Shown here: piece by piece, positions 11,262 through 20,311 of the stretch
Position numbering within the stretch: position 1 is the first letter of the stretch
Layout: every line of letters begins with the position of its first letter
Assembly: GCA_030682835.1 (NCBI GenBank)
Contig: JAUXNG010000028.1
Location: forward strand, 1 to 35,226
From: Hydrogenophaga sp.
GTDB lineage: Bacteria; Pseudomonadota; Gammaproteobacteria; Burkholderiales; Burkholderiaceae_C
Direction of reading: 5' to 3'
DNA: 35,226 nt
Notes under the pieces: model-generated
What the model saw: only the letters and a program-made list of their open reading frames with translations
Databases searched by the model: none
Told to the model about the DNA's origin: nothing
Translations under genes and position numbers: made by a program

Positions 11262-12362
11262 ATGAGCCGCATGATGCAAGCCGCCGTATTCATCGAACCC
11301 GGTCGGATCGAACTGGCCGACAAGCCGATTCCCGACGTAGGCCCCAACGATGCGCTGGTGCGCATCACCACCACCACCATCTGCGGCACTGACGTGCACA
11401 TCCTCAAGGGCGAATACCCGGTGGCCCGCGGCCTGACCGTGGGCCACGAGCCGGTGGGCGTGATCGAGAAGCTGGGCAGTGCGGTGCAGGGTTACACCGA
11501 AGGGCAGCGCGTGATCGCAGGCGCCATCTGCCCCAATTTCAACTCGTACGCCGCGCAAGACGGCGTGGCCTCGCAGGACGGCAGCTACCTGGTGGCGAGC
11601 GGGATGTGCGGCTGCCACGGCTACAAGGCCACGGCCGGCTGGCGCTTTGGCACCCTGATCGACGGCACGCAGGCCGAGTACGTGCTGGTGCCCGACGCGC
11701 AGGCCAACCTGGCGCCAATCCCCGACGGACTGAGCGACGAAGAGGTGCTGATGTGCCCGGACATCATGTCCACGGGGTTTGCCGGCGCGGAGAACGCCAA
11801 TATCAAGATCGGCGACACGGTGGCAGTGTTCGCGCAGGGGCCCATCGGCCTGTGCGCCACGGCTGGCGCCAAGCTGCGAGGCGCCAGCACCATCATCGCG
11901 GTGGACGGCAACGACCACCGGCTGGAGATGGCGCGGCGCCTGGGGGCCGACGTGGTGCTCAACTACAACCGCTGCGATGTGGTCGACGAGATCATGAAGC
12001 TCACCGGCGGGCGCGGGGTGGACGCTTCCATCGAAGCCCTGGGCCTGCAGCTCACCTTCGAGCAGGCGCTGCGGGTCATCAAGCCCGGCGGCACGCTCTC
12101 CAGCCTGGGGGTGTATTCCTCTGACCTGACCATCCCGCTGGGTGCATTCGCCGCCGGCCTGGGCGACCACAAGATCAACACCGCCCTGTGCCCCGGCGGC
12201 AAGGAGCGCATGCGCCGGCTGATGAACGTGCTGGCCTCGGGCCGGCTGGACCTGAAGCCCCTGGTGACCCACCACTACAAGCTGGGCGACATCGTGGCTG
12301 CCTACGACCTGTTCTCAAACCAGCGCGACGGCGTGCTGAAAGTGGCCATCAAACCCGGCTGA
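11262..12362 (+). CDS. Zinc-dependent alcohol dehydrogenase
   Basis: A 366-residue medium-chain dehydrogenase, likely acting on a secondary alcohol or similar substrate with NAD(P). Catalytic zinc ligands appear as Cys in ICGTDVH, His-Glu in VGHEPVG and Asp in CPDIMSTGFAGAE. The Asp in this place, where horse-liver-type enzymes have Cys, is the pattern of Thermoanaerobacter/Clostridium secondary alcohol dehydrogenases. The nucleotide site reads VFAQGPIGLCATAGAK. The four-Cys structural zinc lobe is not evident; instead there is an insertion with MCGCHGYK. Strong ribosome site AAAGGAG. It stands alone between an unrelated minus-strand row and the penicillin-binding protein gene. The family is secure; the substrate is open. 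Confidence 0.92.
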   Translation: MSRMMQAAVFIEPGRIELADKPIPDVGPNDALVRITTTTICGTDVHILKGEYPVARGLTVGHEPVGVIEKLGSAVQGYTEGQRVIAGAICPNFNSYAAQDGVASQDGSYLVASGMCGCHGYKATAGWRFGTLIDGTQAEYVLVPDAQANLAPIPDGLSDEEVLMCPDIMSTGFAGAENANIKIGDTVAVFAQGPIGLCATAGAKLRGASTIIAVDGNDHRLEMARRLGADVVLNYNRCDVVDEIMKLTGGRGVDASIEALGLQLTFEQALRVIKPGGTLSSLGVYSSDLTIPLGAFAAGLGDHKINTALCPGGKERMRRLMNVLASGRLDLKPLVTHHYKLGDIVAAYDLFSNQRDGVLKVAIKPG

Positions 12363-12448
12363 CCACCGCGGGTGAGGTCCCGCAGCACCTCCACAATGGC
12401 GCACAGCCCGTTACAAGTGGCGAGTCCCGCCGGGCACGCGCTTCACAC

Positions 12449-12470
12449 GGGGCCGGGATAATCCGGCCCC
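12449..12470 (+). promoter_or_regulatory. Palindromic -10 region abutting the penicillin-binding protein ATG
   Basis: GGGGCCGG-GATAAT-CCGGCCCC is a perfect 8-base-pair stem whose loop GATAAT is a good -10 hexamer. The palindrome ends at the base before ATG 12471, which has no Shine-Dalgarno. A start site 6-8 bases behind GATAAT would fall on or next to the ATG, that is, a leaderless mRNA. No convincing -35 box is seen. Confidence 0.5.
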
Positions 12471-14804
12471 ATGCGTCTTCCTGCCCTGCGTCCCGCCCTT
12501 CTGGTCATCACGGTATCGGCCGCGGCTGTCACCGCGACCCTGCCCAGCGTGGCGGCCACCTTCGAGCTGCCGTCGATCGACCGCATCGTCAACTACCAGC
12601 CCAAGCTCCCATTGCAGGTTTTCACGGCCGATGGGGTCGAAATTGCGCAGTTTGGCACCGAAAGGCGCGAGTTCGTACCGCTGTCGCGCACGCCGAAGCT
12701 CTTGCAGGACGCGGTGCTGTCGGTCGAAGACGCCCGCTTCCATGAGCATTCGGGCGTGGACCCCGTGGGCATGGCGCGCGCCGCGGTGGCCATGCTCACG
12801 GGCGGCCGCAAACAGGGCGCGTCCACCATCACCCAGCAGCTTGTGCGCACCATGCTGCTCACGCGCGAGTTCACGGCCGAACGAAAGGCCAAGGAAATCG
12901 TGCTGGCCTTGCGGGTGGAGCAGGCCATGTCGAAGGAGCGCATCCTGGAGGTCTACCTCAACGAGATCTTCCTCGGCCAGCGCGCCTATGGCTTCGCCGC
13001 TGCGGCACAAACCTACTTCGGCAAGCGGCTGGACCAGCTGTCGCTGGCAGAAACCGCCATGCTGGCCGGCCTGCCACAGAACCCCTACTACGCCAACCCG
13101 GTGGCCAACCTCGATCGTGCGGTGCAGCGCCAGCGTGTGGTGCTTGAACGCATGCGCGCCACCGGTGCCATCACCGAGCAGCAGCTGAACGCAGCCAAGG
13201 CCGAAAAACTGAAGCTGCGCCAGCCCGGCACGCGCAGCGTGCACGCAGCCCATGTGGCCGAAATGGCGCGCCGCGCCGTGGTGGACCGCTTCGGCACCGA
13301 AGCGTATTCCACCGGCCTGCGCGTGACCACCTCGCTGCGGGCGGCCGAGCAGCGCGCCGCGCACGAGGCGGTGCAAAACGGCGTGCTGGCTTTCGACCGG
13401 CGCGGATCCTGGCGCGGACCGGAAGATTTTGAAGCGCTACCGGCCGGCGCCGGCCCCGAGCTGGAGAGCGCCGCCGCCGAAGCCCTGAAAGGCCACCGCG
13501 ACGACGAAACGCTGCGCGTGGGCATCGTGCTGGCCGCCAGTCCCAAGGCCTTGCAGGTGCAGCTGTCGAGCGGTGAGCGCGTGACTGTGGAAGGCGAAGG
13601 CCTGCGCTGGGCACAGCGCGGCCTGGACCCCAAGGCCAAGGCGCCGCTGAAGCTGCAGCGGGGTTCCGTGGTGCGGGTGACGGCGCCACCCAGCGGCTCC
13701 AAAGGCAAAGGCTGGGCGATCAGCCAGTGGCCCGCAGCCGAGGCTGCGCTGGTGGCCATGGACGCCCAGACGGGCCGTGTGCGCGCCCTGGTCGGTGGTT
13801 TCGATTTCACCCGGCAACCGTTCAACCACGTCACGCAAAGCTGGCGCCAGCCCGGCTCGGCCTTCAAGCCCTTTGTCTACTCCGCCGCGCTGGAAGACCG
13901 CGTGATGCCCGCCACGCTGGTGGACGACCTGCCCTTCACCGCGCCCAACGGCTGGTCGCCCGGCAACAGCAGCGGCCAGGGCAGCGGGCCGATCACCCTG
14001 CGTGAGGCGCTCACACGTTCGAGCAACCTCGTGAGCGTGCGTGTGCTGCAGCAGGTGGGCACGCAGCGCACCCGCGAATGGGCCACCCGCTTCGGCATCG
14101 ATGCGCAGCGCCAGCCCGACAACCTCACGCTGGCGCTCGGCACCGGTCTGGTGACGCCGCTGCAGATGGCGCGCGGCTACGCCACCCTGGCCAACGGCGG
14201 CTGGCGCGTGAACCCGGTGGTGGTCGAGAAAATCACCGATGCCCAGGGCAAGGTGCTGTTTGAAGCCCCACCGCCCGAGCCCCTGACGGAAGCCAACCGC
14301 GCCATCCCCGAGCGCAATGCCTTCGTGATGAGCAGCCTGCTCAACGACGTCACGCGCAGCGGCACCGCCGCGCGCGCGCAGGCACAGCTCAAGCGCCCCG
14401 ACCTGTACGGCAAGACCGGCACCACCAACGACGTGGTGGACGCGTGGTTTACGGGCTACCACCCGAGCCTGGCGACCGCCGTCTGGATGGGCTACGACAC
14501 GCCGCGCAGCCTGGGCGACCGGGAGTCGGGCGGGCGCCTGGCGCTGCCGATCTGGATCGACTTCATGGGTGCAGCCCTCAAAGGCACACCAGTGGTGCCA
14601 CCCGGAGAAGCCCCGAGCGGATTGGCGCGGGTCGACGGCGACTGGCTCTATAGCGAGTGGCTGAACGGTGGCTGGGTGGGCAGCGTGTCCGACACCGAGG
14701 GTGTGCGCTACGCGGGTCCGCCAGCGCCGCCAGCCCCACCGGAAGGCGAGCCGGTGCGCCCGCGCACCCTGCTCGAATTGCTGCAGGGCCTGGGCATCCG
14801 CTGA
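12471..14804 (+). CDS. Class A penicillin-binding protein (PBP1A-like)
   Basis: A bifunctional peptidoglycan synthase of 777 residues, anchored by an N-terminal hydrophobic segment (about 7-30). The glycosyltransferase (GT51) domain has VEDARFHEHSGVD with catalytic Glu86 and GASTITQQLVRTMLL. A middle region of about residues 300-420 fits the OB-like insertion of PBP1A. The transpeptidase motifs are S463-AFK466, S517-x-N519 and K648-TGT. It is shorter than Escherichia coli PBP1A (850). The C-terminus is Pro-rich. Many relatives carry a second, standard mrcA elsewhere, so I give no symbol. The gene appears to be a single unit with a leaderless start. Confidence 0.95.
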   Translation: MRLPALRPALLVITVSAAAVTATLPSVAATFELPSIDRIVNYQPKLPLQVFTADGVEIAQFGTERREFVPLSRTPKLLQDAVLSVEDARFHEHSGVDPVGMARAAVAMLTGGRKQGASTITQQLVRTMLLTREFTAERKAKEIVLALRVEQAMSKERILEVYLNEIFLGQRAYGFAAAAQTYFGKRLDQLSLAETAMLAGLPQNPYYANPVANLDRAVQRQRVVLERMRATGAITEQQLNAAKAEKLKLRQPGTRSVHAAHVAEMARRAVVDRFGTEAYSTGLRVTTSLRAAEQRAAHEAVQNGVLAFDRRGSWRGPEDFEALPAGAGPELESAAAEALKGHRDDETLRVGIVLAASPKALQVQLSSGERVTVEGEGLRWAQRGLDPKAKAPLKLQRGSVVRVTAPPSGSKGKGWAISQWPAAEAALVAMDAQTGRVRALVGGFDFTRQPFNHVTQSWRQPGSAFKPFVYSAALEDRVMPATLVDDLPFTAPNGWSPGNSSGQGSGPITLREALTRSSNLVSVRVLQQVGTQRTREWATRFGIDAQRQPDNLTLALGTGLVTPLQMARGYATLANGGWRVNPVVVEKITDAQGKVLFEAPPPEPLTEANRAIPERNAFVMSSLLNDVTRSGTAARAQAQLKRPDLYGKTGTTNDVVDAWFTGYHPSLATAVWMGYDTPRSLGDRESGGRLALPIWIDFMGAALKGTPVVPPGEAPSGLARVDGDWLYSEWLNGGWVGSVSDTEGVRYAGPPAPPAPPEGEPVRPRTLLELLQGLGIR

Positions 14805-14918
14805 GCAGGCGAGCGGCACAAGCAGCCGCGCCCACGCTGGCACGCCACCGGCGCCGCGCTCCCTCCAGGGTGCGCCATCGAACAAACACACTCGGCATTG
14901 CGCCCTAGGCTGACGCCA

Positions 14919-14944
14919 GTGCGGCGCCCTCCTGCGCGCCGCAC
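14919..14944. other. Hairpin before the ChaB-like gene
   Basis: GTGCGGCGC and GCGCCGCAC form a perfect 9-base-pair stem with an 8-base loop. It ends six bases before the AGGAG ribosome site (14951-14955) of the next gene. It may affect read-through from the penicillin-binding protein gene or translation of the next gene. There is no T-run. Confidence 0.4.
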
Positions 14945-14962
14945 CGCCCCAGGAGCCGCGCC

Positions 14963-15202
14963 ATGCCCTACGCCCGCAACCAGGATCTGCCCGACAACGT
15001 GACACGGGTCCTGCCCGCGCACGCACAGGACATCTACCGCGCGGCGTTCAACGACGCCTGGGACCGCTACGCCCATCCGCAGGACCGCGAAGGCGATGCC
15101 AGCCGCGAGGTGACCGCCCACAAGGTGGCCTGGGCGGCTGTGAAACAGAAATACCAGAAGAAGCCCGGCACCGACTCGGGCCCATGGACGCCAAAACCAT
15201 GA
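14963..15202 (+). CDS. ChaB family protein
   Basis: A 79-residue protein with the ChaB fold pattern: LPDNVTRVLPAHAQDIYRAAFNDAWDRY, then a charged turn, then AHKVAWAAVKQKYQK. ChaB was named as a regulator of the ChaA cation antiporter in Escherichia coli, but its role is poorly defined, and no antiporter gene is near. AGGAG lies seven bases before the ATG. It is a small cytoplasmic protein with no signal peptide. The gamma-glutamyltransferase gene follows after 77 bases. Confidence 0.88.
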   Translation: MPYARNQDLPDNVTRVLPAHAQDIYRAAFNDAWDRYAHPQDREGDASREVTAHKVAWAAVKQKYQKKPGTDSGPWTPKP

Positions 15203-15279
15203 CGGGCGCCGCACGCCCGCAAGCGCTGCCGCAGCACCCGCCCCCGCGGGTGATCGCTTCCACCCCCCGGAGATAAGCC

Positions 15280-17259
15280 ATGAACCAATCCCCTCTGCAT
15301 GCCCCGCCGCCCGCCCGCCTGCTGCCGGCGCTCACCGTCCTCACCGCCGCGCTGGCCCTTGCCGCCTGCGGTGGCAGTTCGGACGACCCCGCTCCCCCGC
15401 CCGAGCAACCAGTGGCCTCTTCGTGCGAAGTGAACACCGGCCATGGCGGTATCGCCGTGGGCTCGGGCGTGCCGGGCGACCCCGCCCTGCCCGAGCCGGC
15501 TTCGCCCTACCGCAGCGGCATGCTGCCGGTGAATGCCAAGACCCTGATGGTCGTGACGGCCAACCCCCTGGCCACCAAGGCCGGCTGCGATGTGCTGGTG
15601 GCCGGCGGCTCCGCGGCTGACGCGGCGGTGGCGGTACAGATGGTGCTGGGGCTGGTGGAGCCGCAGTCCTCCGGCATCGGTGGCGGCGCCTTTGCGGTGC
15701 ACTACGACGCGGCCACCGGCACCGTGCAGACCTACGACGGCCGCGAAACGGCGCCCGCCGCCGCGGACGAAAACTACCTGCGCTGGATCAGCCCCACCGA
15801 CCAGACGACTCCCCTGCCCGATCGGCGACGCAGCGGCCGTTCCATCGGCACACCGGGCACCGTGCGCATGCTGGCGCTGCTGCACGCCGACCACGGCCAG
15901 CGGCCCTGGGCGGGCCTGTTTGAACCCGGCATCCGGCACGCCACGGAAGGCTTTGCCATCAGCGGTCGCATGGCGGCCGCGATTGCCGGCGCCAGCACCG
16001 ATCTGCTGCGCGACCCCGACGCCGTGGACTACTTCCTCACGCCCTCAGGCCAGCCGCGACCGCTTGGCGAACGCATCCGGAATCCGGACTACGCCGACAC
16101 GCTGCGCCGCATCGCCGACGGGGGCGCCAACGCTTTCTACGCCGGAGAGATCGCGGCCGACATCGTGGCGGAAATCAACCGCACCCAAGCCGGCCCGGCT
16201 GCGCCCGGCCCGCTCACACCGGGGGCCGCCACCCTCGCCGACCTCGCGGGCTACCAGGCCCTGCGACGCGCCCCGGTGTGCATCGACTACCGCCTGCACA
16301 AAGTCTGCGGCATGGGTCCGCCGTCATCAGGCGGTATTGCCGTGGCGCAGACGCTGGGCATTCTGGAGAACTTCGACCTCAGCGCTCACGGCCCCACCGC
16401 CGTGGACGCCAACGGCGGCAAGCCCAGCGTGATGGGTGTGCACCTGGTGAGCGAAGCCGAACGCCTGGCCTACGCCGACCGCAACCGCTACGTGGCTGAT
16501 ACCGACTTTGTGCCGCTGCCCGGCGACGGTGTGTCGTCGATGCTCGACAAGGACTATCTGCGACAGCGCGCCGAATTGATCAGCCCCGCCACCAGCCTCG
16601 GCACCGCCACGGCGGGCACGTTCCCCAGCAGCGTGCCAATGGGCAGCAGCGCGGCCGAGGGCAACGGTACCTCGCACGTGTCGATCGTGGACGCACAGGG
16701 GAACGCCGTGGCGCTCACCACCACCATCGAAAGCGGCATGGGTTCGTTCCGCTTCGTGCGCGGCTTCTTGCTAAACAATGAGCTGACCGACTTTTCTGTA
16801 GAGCCGGCGGACGGAATCGTGCCTATTGCCAACCGTGTGCAGAGCGGCAAGCGCCCGCGCAGCTCGATGGCACCCACGGTGGTGATGCGGCTGAACAGCG
16901 ACGGCTCCACTGGCGACTTGGCCATGGTCACTGGCTCGCCCGGCGGCGCAGCGATTATCCAGTACGTGGTGAAAACGCTGGTGGCCTCGCTCGACTGGGG
17001 ACTGAATGCACAACAGGCCGCGGGCATGGTGAATTTCGGGTCTGCCAATGGAGTCACCACCAACGTGGGGGGCGAGCACCCGGCCATCAGCGGAGCCACC
17101 GACCCCCTGGTGACCGGCTTGCAGCTCCTGGGCCACACCGTCTCGGTGAGCGGCCAGGCCAGCGGTGTGTCCACCATCCGGCGCCTGCCGGACAACGCCG
17201 CCTACCGCTGGCAGGGCGGAGCCGATCCGCGGCGTGAAGGCCTGGTGCTCGGCGACTGA
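15280..17259 (+). CDS. ggt: Gamma-glutamyltransferase, lipoprotein
   Basis: Ggt cleaves gamma-glutamyl bonds of glutathione and related peptides in the periplasm. The precursor is cut autocatalytically into two subunits at a Thr that becomes the N-terminal nucleophile. Here the motif is GNG-T464-SHVSIVD, which fits the family pattern T-[STA]-H-x-[ST]. The small-subunit blocks TTTIESGMGS, SGKRPRSSMAPT and TGSPGG follow. Unusually for the family, the N-terminus has a lipobox LAAC with Cys30, followed by a Pro/Ser-rich linker, so the enzyme should be lipid-anchored. The length of 659 exceeds the usual 580 because of this linker and insertions. GGAGATA precedes the ATG. A strong terminator follows the stop. 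Confidence 0.93.
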   Translation: MNQSPLHAPPPARLLPALTVLTAALALAACGGSSDDPAPPPEQPVASSCEVNTGHGGIAVGSGVPGDPALPEPASPYRSGMLPVNAKTLMVVTANPLATKAGCDVLVAGGSAADAAVAVQMVLGLVEPQSSGIGGGAFAVHYDAATGTVQTYDGRETAPAAADENYLRWISPTDQTTPLPDRRRSGRSIGTPGTVRMLALLHADHGQRPWAGLFEPGIRHATEGFAISGRMAAAIAGASTDLLRDPDAVDYFLTPSGQPRPLGERIRNPDYADTLRRIADGGANAFYAGEIAADIVAEINRTQAGPAAPGPLTPGAATLADLAGYQALRRAPVCIDYRLHKVCGMGPPSSGGIAVAQTLGILENFDLSAHGPTAVDANGGKPSVMGVHLVSEAERLAYADRNRYVADTDFVPLPGDGVSSMLDKDYLRQRAELISPATSLGTATAGTFPSSVPMGSSAAEGNGTSHVSIVDAQGNAVALTTTIESGMGSFRFVRGFLLNNELTDFSVEPADGIVPIANRVQSGKRPRSSMAPTVVMRLNSDGSTGDLAMVTGSPGGAAIIQYVVKTLVASLDWGLNAQQAAGMVNFGSANGVTTNVGGEHPAISGATDPLVTGLQLLGHTVSVSGQASGVSTIRRLPDNAAYRWQGGADPRREGLVLGD

Positions 17260-17279
17260 ACGCCTTCTGGGCACCCACG

Positions 17280-17307
17280 AAAAAACGCCCCCGCGGGGGC
17301 GTTTTTT
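17280..17307. terminator. Bidirectional intrinsic terminator
   Basis: A fully palindromic 28-base sequence: six A, CGCCCCCG, CGGGGGCG, six T. It forms a very stable stem with a T-run on both strands. It closes the ggt unit on the plus strand and the etf operon, which ends at 17326 on the minus strand. Confidence 0.95.
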
Positions 17308-17325
17308 ACGGGCGCGCAAAGCTGG

Positions 17326-18306
17326 TCAGCCAGCGCAGATGCGCGCGCGCGCCTCGGCGTACTCGCGCTTGAAGCGGGCCACCAGCTCGGCCGCGGGCAC
17401 CACCTCCCGAATGGCGCCAATGCCCTGGCCGCAGCCCCAGATGTCTTTCCAGGCTTTGGCGGCGTTGGCACCTTCACCGGTGGAGAAGTTCATCTTGCTC
17501 GGGTCGCTCACGGGCAGGTTGTCGGGGTCCATGCCCGCGTTCTGGATGCTGCCCTTGAGGTAGTTGCCGTGGATGCCGGTGTAGAAGTTGCTGTACACGA
17601 TGTCGTCGGAGTTCGACTGCGTGATCATCTCCTTGTAGCCAACCACCGCCCGCGCTTCATCGGTGGCGATGAAGGCCGAACCGATGTAGGCAAAGTCAGC
17701 GCCCATGGCCTGCGCGGCAAGCACCGCGCCGCCCGACGCGATGGAGCCCGAGAGCGCGACCGGGCCGCCGACCCACTCGCGGATCTCCTGGATCATGGCT
17801 AAGGGACTCGTCACGCTGGCGTGGCCGCCCGCGCCCGCGGCCACCGGGATCAGGCCGTCGGCACCCTTCTCGATGGCCTTGTGCGAGAACACGTTGTTGA
17901 TCACGTCGTGCAGCACCACGCCGCCCCAGCTGTGCACGGCGGTGTTCACGTCTTCGCGCGCGCCCAGGCTGGTGATGATGATCGGCACCTTGTATTTGGC
18001 GCAGAGCTGCATGTCGTGTTCCAGACGGTCGTTGCTCTTGTGCACGATCTGGTTGATGGCAAAAGGAGCCGCCGGGTTGTCGGGGTTGGCCTTGTCATGC
18101 GCGGCCAGCGCTTCGGTAATCTCGGCCAGCCATTCGTCCAGCTGAGCGGCGGGGCGTGCGTTGAGCGCGGGCATGGATCCCACCACGCCGGCCTTGCACT
18201 GGGCAATCACCAGCTTGGGGTTGCTGATGATGAACAGCGGCGAGCCGATCACCGGGAACCGGATCTTTTGCAGCACCGGGGGCAGGCTGCGGGCGGGTGC
18301 GGTCAT
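17326..18306 (-). CDS. Nitronate monooxygenase family protein
   Basis: A 326-residue FMN-dependent TIM-barrel enzyme of the nitronate monooxygenase (2-nitropropane dioxygenase) family, related to the trans-2-enoyl-ACP reductase FabK. Visible are the N-terminal FPVIGSPLFIISNPKLV, the central VAAGAGGHASVTSP loop that contacts FMN phosphate and holds the conserved His, and ALSGSIASGGAVLAAQAMGADFAYIGSAF, the second phosphate-binding strand. It is the last gene of the minus-strand etf row, 124 bases behind the acyl-CoA dehydrogenase, and ends at the terminator. Position in this operon suggests acyl-thioester or nitro-acid metabolism rather than simple detoxification, but the substrate is not shown by sequence. 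Confidence 0.9.
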   Translation of the reverse strand: MTAPARSLPPVLQKIRFPVIGSPLFIISNPKLVIAQCKAGVVGSMPALNARPAAQLDEWLAEITEALAAHDKANPDNPAAPFAINQIVHKSNDRLEHDMQLCAKYKVPIIITSLGAREDVNTAVHSWGGVVLHDVINNVFSHKAIEKGADGLIPVAAGAGGHASVTSPLAMIQEIREWVGGPVALSGSIASGGAVLAAQAMGADFAYIGSAFIATDEARAVVGYKEMITQSNSDDIVYSNFYTGIHGNYLKGSIQNAGMDPDNLPVSDPSKMNFSTGEGANAAKAWKDIWGCGQGIGAIREVVPAAELVARFKREYAEARARICAG

Positions 18307-18430
18307 GAAGTCTCCTGGATGTGAGCGAAAAAATTCCCGTGCGCGAGGCGCGCTGCGGTCGGGAAGTGCAGGGATTCTGGGTCAGCCGAAACGGCTACCC
18401 TGTCGCCGCAGCAACAGGGTGCCCGTGGTG

Positions 18431-20224
18431 TCAGAACGAATCGATGGCCAGCGCCGTGACCGCTTCGGCACCTTCCACGATCGCATCGCGAACGCCAGGG
18501 GCGCGGCTGAGAATGTGGTCGGCGTAGAAGCGCGCGGTGGTGATCTTGGCCTGCATGAAGGCGGCATCGTGGCCAGCGGCCAGCTGGTCTTCGGCCACCA
18601 GCAGCGCGCGCGCCATCTGCCAGCCCGCCACCAGGTTGCCGGCCAGCATCAGGTAGGGCACGCTGCCGGCGAAGGCGGCGTTGGGGTTGGCACGGGTGTT
18701 GGCGGCAATGAACTCCACCACGTCCACGAAGGCTTCGCGGGCGGCGGTGAGTCGCTTGAGCACGGCCCGTGCGTTCACGCTGTCGCGCGCACGCAATTCG
18801 GCTTCCGTCTTTTCGATCTGGGCGGCAATCGCCTTGGCGCCGGTGCCGCCGTCGCGTGCGGTCTTGCGGCCCACGAGGTCGTTGGCCTGAATGGCCGTGG
18901 TGCCTTCGTAGATGGTGAGGATCTTGGCGTCGCGGTAGTACTGCGCCGCGCCCGTTTCCTCGATGAAGCCCATGCCGCCGTGCACCTGCACGCCCAGGCT
19001 GGTGATGTCCAGGCTCATCTCGGTGCTGTAGCCCTTGACCAGCGGCACCAGGAATTCGTAGAAGGCGGCGTTCTGCTTGCGTGCGTCGGCATCGGGGTGG
19101 TGGTGCGCAGCGTCGTATGCGGCTGCGGCCACGGCCGCCATGGAGCGGCAGCCTTCGGTGGTGGCACGCATGGTCATGAGCATGCGCTTCACGTCTGGGT
19201 GGTGGATGATGGGCGCGGCCGCGCTCAGCGAGCCGTCCACGGGGCGGCTCTGCACGCGGTCCTTCGCGTAGCCCACGGCCTTTTGGTAAGCGCGCTCGGC
19301 AATGGCAATGCCCTGCACGCCCACGGCGTAGCGGGCGGCGTTCATCATGATGAACATGTACTCCAGGCCGCGGTTCTCCTGGCCCACCAGGTAACCCACG
19401 GCACCGCCGTGGTCACCGTACTGCAGCACGGCGGTCGGGCTGGCCTTGATGCCCATCTTGTGTTCGATGCTCACGCAATGCACGTCGTTGCGAGCGCCCA
19501 GCGAGCCGTCGGCGTTCACCATGAACTTCGGCACCACGAACAGGCTGATGCCCTTCACGCCTTCGGGCGCGCCGGTCACACGGGCCAGCACGAGGTGCAC
19601 GATGTTCTCGGCCATGTCGTGCTCACCGTAGGTGATGTAGATCTTGGTGCCGAACACCTTGTAGGTGCCGTCGGGCTGCGGCTCGGCGCGGCTGCGCACG
19701 GCAGCCAGGTCGGAACCGGCCTGTGGCTCGGTCAGGTTCATGGTGCCGGTCCACTGGCCGCTCACCAGCTTTTCTAGGTAGACCGCCTTCAGTTCATCGC
19801 TGCCCGCGGTGATCAGTGCCTCGATGGCACCATCGGTGAGCAGTGGGCAGAGCGCAAAGCTCATGTTGGCGCTGTTCAGGATTTCACCGCAAGCCGCGCC
19901 GATGGTCTTGGGCAGACCCTGGCCACCGAAATCCACCGGGTGCTGCAGGCCCTGCCAGCCGCCCTCGGCGTACTGCCTGTAGGCCTCCTTGAAACCCGGC
20001 GTGGTGGTCACCTGGTTGCCGCTGTGGTGGAACGAGGGGTTCTTGTCGCCCTCCCAGTTCAGCGGCGCGATCACGTCCTGATTCAGCCGGGCACACTCTT
20101 CCAGCACGGCCTGCGCGGTTTCAAGGCCTGCATCCTCGAAACCGGGCATCTGGGACACCGCGGCAATGCCGGCGATGTGCTCCATGTTGAACAGCATGTC
20201 TTTCAGGGGGGCGGTGTAGCTCAT
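18431..20224 (-). CDS. Acyl-CoA dehydrogenase, long (DmdC-like) type
   Basis: A flavoenzyme of 597 residues that introduces a trans-2 double bond into an acyl-CoA and passes electrons to ETF. It is of the long class with an extra N-terminal domain and a C-terminal helical domain. This class includes 3-methylmercaptopropionyl-CoA dehydrogenase (DmdC) and broad FadE-like enzymes. Motifs are GTMNLTEPQAGSDLAAVRS (FAD and substrate), YITYGEHDMAENIVHLVLARV, and the catalytic base Glu440 in IYEGTTAIQANDLVGRK. It follows etfA after 87 bases that contain a hairpin. The chain specificity cannot be read from sequence. Confidence 0.92.
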   Translation of the reverse strand: MSYTAPLKDMLFNMEHIAGIAAVSQMPGFEDAGLETAQAVLEECARLNQDVIAPLNWEGDKNPSFHHSGNQVTTTPGFKEAYRQYAEGGWQGLQHPVDFGGQGLPKTIGAACGEILNSANMSFALCPLLTDGAIEALITAGSDELKAVYLEKLVSGQWTGTMNLTEPQAGSDLAAVRSRAEPQPDGTYKVFGTKIYITYGEHDMAENIVHLVLARVTGAPEGVKGISLFVVPKFMVNADGSLGARNDVHCVSIEHKMGIKASPTAVLQYGDHGGAVGYLVGQENRGLEYMFIMMNAARYAVGVQGIAIAERAYQKAVGYAKDRVQSRPVDGSLSAAAPIIHHPDVKRMLMTMRATTEGCRSMAAVAAAAYDAAHHHPDADARKQNAAFYEFLVPLVKGYSTEMSLDITSLGVQVHGGMGFIEETGAAQYYRDAKILTIYEGTTAIQANDLVGRKTARDGGTGAKAIAAQIEKTEAELRARDSVNARAVLKRLTAAREAFVDVVEFIAANTRANPNAAFAGSVPYLMLAGNLVAGWQMARALLVAEDQLAAGHDAAFMQAKITTARFYADHILSRAPGVRDAIVEGAEAVTALAIDSF

Positions 20225-20271
20225 GGTCTCGTCTCTTGGTTGTTCTGGGAAGCGGCAACTGCAGATGCAGG

Positions 20272-20295
20272 AAGGGCATCGCGAACGATGCCCTT
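20272..20295 (-). other. Intercistronic hairpin between etfA and acyl-CoA dehydrogenase
   Basis: AAGGGCATCG and CGATGCCCTT form a perfect 10-base-pair stem with loop TTCG on the transcribed (minus) strand. There is no T-run. A UUCG-loop stem is stable, so this may be an mRNA-stability or partial attenuation element behind etfA. Confidence 0.5.
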
Positions 20296-20311
20296 GCCTG
20301 GGTCGGGAAAA

